Below are positions 26,335 through 34,204 of a stretch of 43,296 nucleotides of DNA, piece by piece. Each line of letters begins with the position of its first letter. Within the stretch, counting starts at the first letter, position 1. Both the position numbers and the translations under genes were made by a program. The notes beneath the pieces are model-generated. The model was not told the origin of the DNA, did not search any database, and saw only the letters and a list, made by a program, of their open reading frames with translations. Source of the stretch: Proteiniphilum sp. (GTDB lineage Bacteria > Bacteroidota > Bacteroidia > Bacteroidales > Dysgonomonadaceae); contig JAENWZ010000001.1 in the NCBI GenBank assembly GCA_016649795.1, positions 1-43,296 of the forward strand, written 5' to 3'.

Positions 26335-26340
26335 AAAATA
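26333..26340 (-). promoter_or_regulatory. -7 element (TATTTTTG) of TetR-fabG group
   Basis: On the minus strand TATTTTTG matches TAnnTTTG, about 30 nt before the GTG start. It overlaps the outer end of the inverted repeat. No spaced -33 TTG is obvious. Confidence 0.45.
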
Positions 26341-26430
26341 AAACAAAGATTTCATATATCGAAAGTAATTGCCATAAAAAATGAAAGTGACTTGCCGAAA
26401 ACAGGATGAAAGACAAGAAAATGGTGACCC

Positions 26431-27009
26431 TTATTTCTCTATTTTCTGCATCAGTGCTGCAGCCTCACACACCTCCTGATACCACTTCTCACCAAACCTC
26501 CTTATCAAAGGCTCTCTCAAAAAACGGTAGAGTGGCAATCCCATTTTTCGTCCCAGTTCAATAGCAGGTTTACATACCGACCAGCGGTGATAGTTCACCG
26601 CCGTAAAATCAGCGTACTCCGTCAGCCTGATCGGGTAGAGATGGCAGGATACAGGCTTCTGCACGTCAGTTCGTCCTTCTCTGAAAGCAGTGTCAATAGC
26701 GCATCTGCACACACCATCGGCATCGAACCATGTGAAAACACACTCTTCCCCGTTAATGATGGAGGTAACCAGCTCACCGTCGTAGTCAGTATAGGCTATA
26801 CCTTGTTCGCTGATCAGTTCCTGCGCTTTGGGTGAGAGCTCCTTCCAGAGAACCGGCAGGATCTTTTTTATCTGTTCAAACTCTTCCTGTGTGAGTGGCG
26901 CTCCCGATTCACCGTCAACGCAACACTGGCCTTTGCATTTACAGAGGTCACATATAAATTGTTCCTCAAATAGTTCGTCTGAAACTAACGTTTGCTGTAT
27001 CTGTATCAT
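26431..27009 (-). CDS. DUF3109 family cysteine-cluster protein
   Basis: The frame is open from 27114, but that start would overlap the upstream protease gene by 101 nt. ATG 27009 (MIQIQQTLVSDELF) lies 4 nt after the upstream stop and gives 192 residues, the usual DUF3109 length. A cysteine cluster CDLCKCKGQCCVDGESGAPL is followed by CRCAID and KPVSCHLYPIR, then a lone CKP. This pattern suggests Fe-S or zinc binding. The biochemical function of the family is not known. It is likely co-transcribed with the CPBP protease. Confidence 0.9.
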   Translation of the reverse strand: MIQIQQTLVSDELFEEQFICDLCKCKGQCCVDGESGAPLTQEEFEQIKKILPVLWKELSPKAQELISEQGIAYTDYDGELVTSIINGEECVFTWFDADGVCRCAIDTAFREGRTDVQKPVSCHLYPIRLTEYADFTAVNYHRWSVCKPAIELGRKMGLPLYRFLREPLIRRFGEKWYQEVCEAAALMQKIEK

Positions 27010-27013
27010 ATTA

Positions 27014-27916
27014 TTAAACAGAAATATCTGTCCGTTGTGTCGTTTTAGCAGTTTTTTTATAATAGATCCAAAACAGAAGAAATGTAAGCAGAGCACTTGC
27101 GACTGCTCCGGCAACGAAAGGGAGGGTTATTGGCATATCCTCCATACTTTTGTACCATCCGGCATCTCTCCAGATGTAATTTATCACCAGCACCGTGGCA
27201 TTATTAATGAAATGGAAGATGATGGGTATCCATAGGTTCCCTGTGTAGAGAAACAGATAGCCGAGCAATGCGCCGAGAAAAAGTCTGGGCATAAAACCAT
27301 AAAACTGAAAGTGTACCATACTGAAGATCAATGCCGATACCCATACGGCGGCATGCCCGTTACGGAACTTCTCCTGCAGGAACTGTTGCAGCGCCCCGCG
27401 GAAAAAAAGTTCTTCAGAGAGAGCTGCGAAACCCGCTACTATCAGCAGGTTTAAAAGCAGCCCACCTATTGTATCGACAGATAACAGGAGATCAGTGGTC
27501 TCCAGTGCCGCATCTTCCATAGAGCGTATCGTCTGTTCAATGCCGCTCATCGATTGCGGTAACACTATTCCTCTGTTCCATTGTGAAAGGAATGAAGCAA
27601 AAAGAGAGGAAAAGAGAAACAGCAACAGCGCAAAAATCACATTCTCTGTCATCTTTCTGCTCTTTTCTATCTTCAGATAGTGCATTGGTGCGGGATGAGT
27701 CAGGGCAGCCACTAATAACGCAGGTAATGCAACGGCGAAGGCCGATTGTATAGCCGAACCCATATATATCGAAACCCGTTCACCGCCATTGCTCAGACCT
27801 GGTATCATTAAAATAAACGGGATAAGAATCCCGGCTGTGATTAACCCGATCAGTAAAAACAGAAACAGATAAGCAATTTTGGTGCCTGGTGTTGCTGATG
27901 TCAGAATTTGTCGCAT
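27014..27916 (-). CDS. CPBP-family intramembrane metalloprotease
   Basis: The frame is open from 27985, but a perfect -7 element (27935-27942) falls inside it. The first ATG below that, 27916 (MRQILTSATPG), is therefore the likely start and gives 300 residues. The three family motifs are intact: SEELFFRGALQQF (EEXXXR), FSMVHFQFYG (FXXXH) and IIFHFINNATV (HXXXN). There are about eight hydrophobic segments. The family (CAAX protease and bacteriocin-processing; Rce1-like) cleaves substrates in or near the membrane. The substrate is unknown. It is first in a two-gene unit with the DUF3109 gene. Confidence 0.9.
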   Translation of the reverse strand: MRQILTSATPGTKIAYLFLFLLIGLITAGILIPFILMIPGLSNGGERVSIYMGSAIQSAFAVALPALLVAALTHPAPMHYLKIEKSRKMTENVIFALLLFLFSSLFASFLSQWNRGIVLPQSMSGIEQTIRSMEDAALETTDLLLSVDTIGGLLLNLLIVAGFAALSEELFFRGALQQFLQEKFRNGHAAVWVSALIFSMVHFQFYGFMPRLFLGALLGYLFLYTGNLWIPIIFHFINNATVLVINYIWRDAGWYKSMEDMPITLPFVAGAVASALLTFLLFWIYYKKTAKTTQRTDISV

Positions 27917-27934
27917 TTCTTCTGTTTTGAAGTG

Positions 27935-27942
27935 CAAAGATA
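27935..27942 (-). promoter_or_regulatory. -7 element (TATCTTTG) of CPBP protease gene
   Basis: On the minus strand TATCTTTG is a perfect TAnnTTTG match. It lies 18 nt before the ATG at 27916 and argues against the upstream start at 27985. A -33 partner is not obvious. Confidence 0.5.
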
Positions 27943-28037
27943 GCAGAAATTTTGCGATTGAGGTAAAGGTTATCCTGTTTACCAATCGTTCGTCAGATCA
28001 GTTGGTGATGGTTACAATGAGATAGATGGGATATTTC

Positions 28038-28068
28038 TTTGCAAATTGAAAGAATAACACTAATTTTG
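28038..28068 (+). promoter_or_regulatory. Promoter of tig(-clpP-clpX)
   Basis: TTTG (28038-28041), then 19 nt, then TAATTTTG (28061-28068). Both elements and the spacing match the Bacteroidetes consensus. The predicted start is ~65 nt before the tig ATG. Confidence 0.78.
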
Positions 28069-28137
28069 CACTCTTATTTCAAAAATATTTCAATCAGTTG
28101 AAATATACCCACTTTCAACAAAAAATCATTCATTCAA

Positions 28138-29562
28138 ATGAAGTCAACACTGAATAAAACGAACGATGTGAACGGAACCATCGTCATTGAACTGGAAAAA
28201 GCAGATTATCAGGAGAAGGTAGATAAGTCATTGAACCAATACCGCCAGAAAGCAAATATTCCAGGCTTCCGTCAGGGTAAAGTACCCAAGAGCGTTATCC
28301 AGAAGATGTACGGTAAAGCCGTTTTAGTCGACGAGATCAATAAAATAGTAACGGACGAGCTGGGCAATTACATTCGCGAGAACAAACTCAAGATCCTGGG
28401 TGAACCTATCTCTGATGACAGCGAAGAGAAGCAGGTTGATCTGGAGAATGACGAATCGATGAAATTCTATTTCGATATTGCGCTTACACCTGAATTTGAA
28501 CTGGTTCTTGATGAGAATACCGAGCTCACCTGGTACAATGTGAAACTGGAAGCTGATCTTTTCGAAAAACAGATGGAGGCCTACAAGCAAAACTACGGCA
28601 CCTACGCCTCAGTTGAAGGTGAAACAAAAGATACTGACCTGATCAAGGGAACGCTCACGGAAATGGAAGCGGGTGTAGAGACAGAAAATGGTCAGGTGAT
28701 TGAAAACGCCATCCTGATGCCCTCCTACGTGAAAGATGAGACTGTAAAGAACAGTTTTGTCGGTGCTAAAGTAGGTGATAGCGTGGTTTTCAATCCCAAA
28801 ACGGCTTACGACAATAATGAAGCAGAGGTGGCATCATTGCTGCAGACCACAAAAGACAAAGTGGCAGATATCAATTGCGATTTCCGTTTCGACATCAAGG
28901 AGGTGACCCGCTATCAGGAAGCTGAATTGAACCAGGAGCTCTTCGACAAAGTGCTGGGCGAAGGTGCTGTAACCACTGAAGAGGAGTTCAGAAACAGGGT
29001 TGAGGCTGAGTTAAGCAACCAGTTCAAACCCAACGTTGATCATCTTTTCATTCACGAAGCACGTGATATCATCGTAGACAAGGTGAAGGATGTGCAATTC
29101 CCCGATGCGTTTCTGAAACGCTGGCTGCTGGAATCGAGTGAAGAGAGAACAACCGAACAGGTGGAAGAGGATTACCCAAAAATACTGGAGGATCTCAAAT
29201 TTCATATTGCCAAACAGAAGATTGTGGAAGAGCATGAGATCAAAGTTGAGTTTGCCGATATTGAAGCACTGGCCGCAGAGGTGGCAAAAGCGCAGTTCGC
29301 TCAGTACGGGATGACCAACCTGCCGGCAGATGTGTTGCAGAACTATACCAAGAGTCTCCTCGAAAAAGAGGAAACAGTCCAGAACCTGGTAGAGAGAGCA
29401 ACTGAAGATAAAATCATCAACTGGCTGAAAGAGAATGTGACAGTACTGGAGAAAGAGATCTCATCGAAAGATTTCAACGATATGATGGGTGAACACGCTC
29501 ATCAGCACGATGAACATTCAGAAGATGAAGCAGCGGAAGAAACTGAAACAGCTGAAGATTAA
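28138..29562 (+). CDS. tig: Trigger factor, ribosome-associated chaperone
   Basis: A 474-residue trigger factor, slightly longer than the E. coli protein (432). The N-terminal ribosome-binding domain carries ANIPGFRQGKVPKSVIQKMY, containing the signature loop that docks on L23. A weakly conserved PPIase-like middle (~150-260) and the helical C-terminal domain follow. The protein ends in an acidic, His-containing tail (GEHAHQHDEHSEDEAAEE) that is absent from many relatives. It is first in tig-clpP-clpX, the classic order, with a strong promoter upstream. Confidence 0.95.
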   Translation: MKSTLNKTNDVNGTIVIELEKADYQEKVDKSLNQYRQKANIPGFRQGKVPKSVIQKMYGKAVLVDEINKIVTDELGNYIRENKLKILGEPISDDSEEKQVDLENDESMKFYFDIALTPEFELVLDENTELTWYNVKLEADLFEKQMEAYKQNYGTYASVEGETKDTDLIKGTLTEMEAGVETENGQVIENAILMPSYVKDETVKNSFVGAKVGDSVVFNPKTAYDNNEAEVASLLQTTKDKVADINCDFRFDIKEVTRYQEAELNQELFDKVLGEGAVTTEEEFRNRVEAELSNQFKPNVDHLFIHEARDIIVDKVKDVQFPDAFLKRWLLESSEERTTEQVEEDYPKILEDLKFHIAKQKIVEEHEIKVEFADIEALAAEVAKAQFAQYGMTNLPADVLQNYTKSLLEKEETVQNLVERATEDKIINWLKENVTVLEKEISSKDFNDMMGEHAHQHDEHSEDEAAEETETAED

Positions 29563-29607
29563 TCATTGTAGGTTTATCAATCCAAGTTGAATTATTGAAT
29601 AAAAAAT

Positions 29608-30279
29608 ATGGAAAACGATTTTAGAAAATATGCGGTGAAACATCTGGGCATGAACAGCTCCAGATTAGACAGTTATATCAATATAACAAGTCAGGGCGGT
29701 TACATCTCCCCCACAATCATCGAGGAACGTCAGCTCAATGTGGCACAGATGGATGTTTTTTCCCGATTGATGATGGATCGTATCATCTTTCTCGGAACAG
29801 CTATCGATGACTATACAGCCAACGTTATTCAGGCACAGTTGCTCTATCTGGATTCTGCCGATCCGGGAAAGGATATTTCAATCTATATTAACTCTCCCGG
29901 GGGATCTGTCTATGCCGGATTGGGAATTTATGACACCATGCAGTTCATCACTAGTAATGTAACAACCATCTGCACAGGTATAGCAGCATCAATGGCAGCA
30001 ATATTGCTTGTTGCAGGTACCGAGAAGAAGCGATTTGCCCTCACCCACTCCCGTGTGATGATTCATCAGCCTATGGGAGGTGTACAGGGACAGGCTTCCG
30101 ATATAGAAATCACATACCGTGAGATCGCTAAAATAAAGGAGGAGCTTTATGCCATCATCTCAAAACACTCCGGAAAACCGATCGAAGATGTATCGCGTGA
30201 TTCTGACCGTGATTTCTGGTTGACGGCGGAAGAGGCCAAATCTTACGGAATGGTAGACGATGTACTGGTTAAGAAGTAA
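29608..30279 (+). CDS. clpP: ATP-dependent Clp protease proteolytic subunit
   Basis: A 223-residue serine protease that forms the 14-mer chamber of ClpXP. The catalytic Ser is in TGIAASMAAILLVAG and the His in HSRVMIHQPMGGVQG. The Asp lies near the C-terminus, in the stretch DRDFWLTAEEAKSYGMVD. INSPGGSVYAGLGIYDTMQF forms the oxyanion region. It lies 45 nt after tig and 101 nt before clpX on the same strand. The short N-terminal extension is common and may be processed. Confidence 0.96.
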   Translation: MENDFRKYAVKHLGMNSSRLDSYINITSQGGYISPTIIEERQLNVAQMDVFSRLMMDRIIFLGTAIDDYTANVIQAQLLYLDSADPGKDISIYINSPGGSVYAGLGIYDTMQFITSNVTTICTGIAASMAAILLVAGTEKKRFALTHSRVMIHQPMGGVQGQASDIEITYREIAKIKEELYAIISKHSGKPIEDVSRDSDRDFWLTAEEAKSYGMVDDVLVKK

Positions 30280-30380
30280 TCATTAATGTTTTCGATTCAG
30301 AAAACTGGGAATCAATATACTAACAGGTCTTTTTTTTTGTGTATTGAACTTTCAGCATACGCTGCGTAACATCATCAAAT

Positions 30381-31622
30381 ATGGCAAAAAAAGCGAACAG
30401 CAGTAATCATTGCAGTTTCTGCGGAAGAAGCGAACAGGAAGTCAATCTCCTTATCTCGGGTATGACAGGTTATATCTGCGATATGTGTACCGAGCAGGCT
30501 CACGAAATAGTGAACGACTCGTTCAAGAGCAGCGGTAAATCAGATATGGACATCACCCTTTCCACCCTCCCCAAACCTGCTCAGATCAAAGAGTTTTTAG
30601 ATCAGTACGTCATCAAACAAGAGAATGCGAAGCGTTTTCTGTCGGTGTCGGTCTACAATCACTACAAACGTATATTACAGAAAAACCTGAAAGATGAGAT
30701 AGAGATTGAAAAATCGAACATCATCATGGTGGGTGCTACAGGTACGGGAAAAACACTCCTGGCCAGAACAATAGCCAAGTTGCTGCATGTTCCTTTCACC
30801 ATTGTAGATGCTACAGTGCTTACCGAAGCGGGGTATGTGGGTGAAGATATTGAAAGCATCCTCACACGGTTACTCCAGGTGGCTGATTACGATGTAAATG
30901 CTGCCGAAAGAGGAATCGTATTCATCGATGAGATAGATAAGATTGCCCGTAAAAGCGACAATCCTTCAATAACCAGAGACGTTAGCGGCGAAGGTGTACA
31001 ACAGGGATTGCTTAAGCTGCTGGAGGGTTCCGTGGTGAACGTACCCCCGCAGGGAGGACGTAAACACCCCGAACAGCGCATGATTGCAGTGAACACCAAG
31101 AACATATTATTCATTTGTGGTGGTGCATTCGACGGGATTGAGAAAAAGATAGCACAGCGGCTTAACACACGTGTGGTAGGTTATGCAGCCAGCAACGACA
31201 AAGTGAATATCGACAGAAACAATCTGATGAAGTACATCACACCGCTAGATTTAAAATCGTTTGGACTGATCCCGGAAATCATCGGTCGTCTGCCTATCCT
31301 CACCTATCTGGAACCGCTGGACAGAGATGCCCTGTTACGCATTTTGGTGGAACCCAAAAACTCAATCATCAAACAATATCAGAAACTGTTTGAGATGGAT
31401 GGTGTGACACTCACCTTCGAGCAGGAAGCATATGAATATATAGTGGATAAAGCCATTGAATTCAAACTGGGAGCACGCGGATTACGTTCTATCGTGGAAG
31501 CAATCATGATAGATGCAATGTTCACCCTGCCTTCTGAAGAGAAGAAGAAACTGCACGTAACACATCAGTACGCTTTACAGCAATTGGAGAGTTCCGATCA
31601 TCACCATTTGAGAGTGGCTTGA
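30381..31622 (+). CDS. clpX: ATP-dependent Clp protease ATP-binding subunit
   Basis: A 413-residue AAA+ unfoldase that feeds ClpP. The C4 zinc-binding domain is clear, with Cys 11, 14, 33 and 36. It is followed by the Walker A motif GATGTGKTLLA, the pore loop GYVGEDIES, Walker B GIVFIDEIDKIARK and sensor regions to FKLGARGLRSIVEAIM. The C-terminal basic tail ends in HHHLRVA. It is last of the tig-clpP-clpX group and is followed by a hairpin terminator. Confidence 0.96.
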   Translation: MAKKANSSNHCSFCGRSEQEVNLLISGMTGYICDMCTEQAHEIVNDSFKSSGKSDMDITLSTLPKPAQIKEFLDQYVIKQENAKRFLSVSVYNHYKRILQKNLKDEIEIEKSNIIMVGATGTGKTLLARTIAKLLHVPFTIVDATVLTEAGYVGEDIESILTRLLQVADYDVNAAERGIVFIDEIDKIARKSDNPSITRDVSGEGVQQGLLKLLEGSVVNVPPQGGRKHPEQRMIAVNTKNILFICGGAFDGIEKKIAQRLNTRVVGYAASNDKVNIDRNNLMKYITPLDLKSFGLIPEIIGRLPILTYLEPLDRDALLRILVEPKNSIIKQYQKLFEMDGVTLTFEQEAYEYIVDKAIEFKLGARGLRSIVEAIMIDAMFTLPSEEKKKLHVTHQYALQQLESSDHHHLRVA

Positions 31623-31683
31623 CTCACTTCCCCCAATGTATAGTAAATCCGCTGGCGGGTAAAAACGTTCCGGCGGTATGTTG

Positions 31684-31711
31684 AAAACGCATGTTTACCC
31701 TGCGTTTTTTT
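31684..31711 (+). terminator. Rho-independent terminator after clpX
   Basis: AAAACGCA (31684-31691), a 9-nt loop, then TGCGTTTT running into a T tract (31701-31711). It lies 62 nt after the clpX stop and separates this operon from recQ. Confidence 0.78.
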
Positions 31712-31771
31712 CATTGGGAAAAATATCGCGGAGAATGGTGTGATAATTCATTTTGTATTTTGAATTTATTA

Positions 31772-31801
31772 TTGGATATATGAAATACTTTTTTAATTTT
31801 G
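31772..31801 (+). promoter_or_regulatory. Promoter of recQ
   Basis: TTG (31772-31774), a spacer of 19 nt, then TAATTTTG (31794-31801). A full Bacteroidetes-type promoter 47 nt before the ATG. Confidence 0.75.
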
Positions 31802-31848
31802 TAACAACCTTTCGGTGACAACGTTTTTATCGCAGGCCAATACGCTCA

Positions 31849-34050
31849 ATGGAAAAACAGGATATACTGCACAAAAGATTAAAAAAATATTTCGGGTTCG
31901 ATACATTTAAAGGCAATCAGCACGCCATTATCAACAGTATCTTATCCGGGAAGGATACTTTTGTATTAATGCCTACCGGCGGAGGTAAATCGCTATGCTA
32001 CCAACTTCCCGCGTTAATGATGGAAGGTACGGCAATTATCATATCACCGCTCATTGCACTGATGAAGAATCAGGTTGACGCTATGCGCAGCTACAGTGAA
32101 GAAGACGGTATTGCCCACTTCTTGAACTCGTCGCTCAACAAACAGGAGATTGAACAGGTAAAAAAAAATATTCTCTCCGGGAAAACAAAGATGCTTTATG
32201 TAGCTCCTGAATCGCTCACCAAGCTGGAGAATGTAGAGTTTCTGCGAAATATCCCGATTTCATTTTACGGGGTTGACGAAGCACATTGTATCTCTGAGTG
32301 GGGTCACGATTTCCGGCCTGAATACCGGCGCATAAGACCTATCATTGGTGAGATTTGCACCCGTCCAATCATAGCTCTCACAGCCACTGCAACACCCAAG
32401 GTGCAACACGATATACAGAAGAACCTCGGCATGAACGATGCTGTGGTCTACAAATCCTCTTTCAATCGTCCCAACCTCTATTACGAGGTGAGGGATAAAA
32501 CCGAGAAGATCGACAGGGAGATCATCAAATATATACTCTCACATGGGAGGAAATCGGGTATTGTCTATTGCCTGAGTCGTAAGAAGGTGGATGATTTCTC
32601 TAAGATACTGCAGGCAAACGATATACGGGCGTTGCCATACCATGCCGGAATGGATGCAGTTACACGCAGCAACAACCAGGATTCATTTCTCATGGAGAAA
32701 GCTGATGTGATTGTGGCAACCATCGCATTTGGGATGGGCATTGATAAACCAGATGTGCGCTATGTGATCCATTACGATATCCCCAAAAGTCTGGAAGGGT
32801 ATTACCAGGAGACCGGTCGTGCCGGTCGCGATGGAGGAGAAGGAAAATGTATCGCCTTCTACTCCCCCAAAGACCTGCAGAAACTGGAACGTTTCATGCA
32901 GGGCAAGCCCGTTTCCGAGCAGGAAATAGGCAAACAACTGTTGCTGGAAACAGCTGCATATGCTGAGACATCAGTGTGCCGGAGAAAAATGTTGTTGCAT
33001 TACTTTGGCGAAGACTATAACGAAGTGAATTGTGAACATTGTGATAATTGTTTAAATCCAAAGAAAAAAGTGGAAGCGAAAGAATTACTGATTACTGTTT
33101 TAGAAGCAATTATTGCTCTTAAGGAAAAACAAAAAGCCGATTATCTTGTCGATTTTCTCATCGGAAAAGAATCCTCCGATATAGTAACATACGGACACAA
33201 CGAACTGGAAGAGTTCGGATCAGGTTCGGATGAAGAATCCAGCACTTGGGAAGCGCTCATACGCCAGGGTTTACTCGACAACTATTTGAAAAAGGAGATT
33301 GAGAACTACGGTATTCTGAAAATCACGAAAAAAGGAAAAGAGTTTTTAAAAAAACCCGTCTCGTTTAAGGTCACTAAAGACGATGAGTATGAGGATGATA
33401 TGACCGATATGGAAAGCGGCGATTCAGATGTCCTGGGCACAGCCGCAGGAAGTGGAGGTGCTGCCGATCCTGTGCTCTTCTCCATGATGAAAGATCTGAG
33501 AAAGAAACTGTCTAAAAAACTGAACGTCCCTCCCTATGTGATTTTTCAGCCCTCGTCGCTTGAAGCGATGGCCACCTCCTATCCCATCACGCTGGATGAA
33601 CTGCAAAATATACCCGGAGTGGGTGCAGGTAAGGCAAAAAGGTACGGGAAAGAATTTGTGGATCTGATCAAGAAGCATGTCGAAGAAAATGACATTACCC
33701 GTCCCGAAGATCTTCGTGTAAAAACCGTCGCCAACAAATCGAAATTAAAAGTCTCCATCGTGCAGGCTATCGACCGCAAAGTGGCGCTCGACGACCTGGC
33801 GGAATCGAAAGGGATCGATTTCAACGAAATGTTGTCAGAGGTGGAAGCAATTGTCTACTCCGGCACAAAAATCAACATAGACTATTTCCTCAACGAGGTG
33901 ATGGATCAGGATGTACTGCAGGATGTATACACCTATTTCAAAGAGACTGAAAAAGATGATCTTGAGAAAGCGCAGTCAGAACTATCTGATTATACTGAGA
34001 CAGAAATAAGACTGGTAAGGATCAAGTTCTTCTCGGATATGGCCAACTAA
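31849..34050 (+). CDS. recQ: ATP-dependent DNA helicase RecQ
   Basis: A 733-residue superfamily 2 3'-5' helicase used in recombination and replication repair. The helicase core has Walker A VLMPTGGGKSLCYQLP (~38-53), DEAHCISEWGHDFRPEY (motif II plus the RecQ-type aromatic loop), TATATPKV, and AFGMGIDKPDVRYVIHYD with the QETGRAGRDG motif VI. The RQC zinc site uses CRRKML and NCEHCDNCLNPKKK. An HRDC domain follows (~555-625, PSSLEAMATSYPITLDELQN). A further ~100 C-terminal residues are helical and acidic, beyond the E. coli protein (~610). It has its own promoter and terminator boundary upstream, so it is not part of the clp operon. Confidence 0.95.
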   Translation: MEKQDILHKRLKKYFGFDTFKGNQHAIINSILSGKDTFVLMPTGGGKSLCYQLPALMMEGTAIIISPLIALMKNQVDAMRSYSEEDGIAHFLNSSLNKQEIEQVKKNILSGKTKMLYVAPESLTKLENVEFLRNIPISFYGVDEAHCISEWGHDFRPEYRRIRPIIGEICTRPIIALTATATPKVQHDIQKNLGMNDAVVYKSSFNRPNLYYEVRDKTEKIDREIIKYILSHGRKSGIVYCLSRKKVDDFSKILQANDIRALPYHAGMDAVTRSNNQDSFLMEKADVIVATIAFGMGIDKPDVRYVIHYDIPKSLEGYYQETGRAGRDGGEGKCIAFYSPKDLQKLERFMQGKPVSEQEIGKQLLLETAAYAETSVCRRKMLLHYFGEDYNEVNCEHCDNCLNPKKKVEAKELLITVLEAIIALKEKQKADYLVDFLIGKESSDIVTYGHNELEEFGSGSDEESSTWEALIRQGLLDNYLKKEIENYGILKITKKGKEFLKKPVSFKVTKDDEYEDDMTDMESGDSDVLGTAAGSGGAADPVLFSMMKDLRKKLSKKLNVPPYVIFQPSSLEAMATSYPITLDELQNIPGVGAGKAKRYGKEFVDLIKKHVEENDITRPEDLRVKTVANKSKLKVSIVQAIDRKVALDDLAESKGIDFNEMLSEVEAIVYSGTKINIDYFLNEVMDQDVLQDVYTYFKETEKDDLEKAQSELSDYTETEIRLVRIKFFSDMAN

Positions 34051-34204
34051 AGTGAGATATTAATAGGATTATTAAACTATTTTACACCGGCACCGTTCAT
34101 AAATAAGTTGGGTGTATGAATCATAAAACAGATAAATTGTTACATGCATATGATTATTCACAAGTTAAGTGCCATGCATCAAGAAGAAATAGTATAAAAG
34201 TCGC

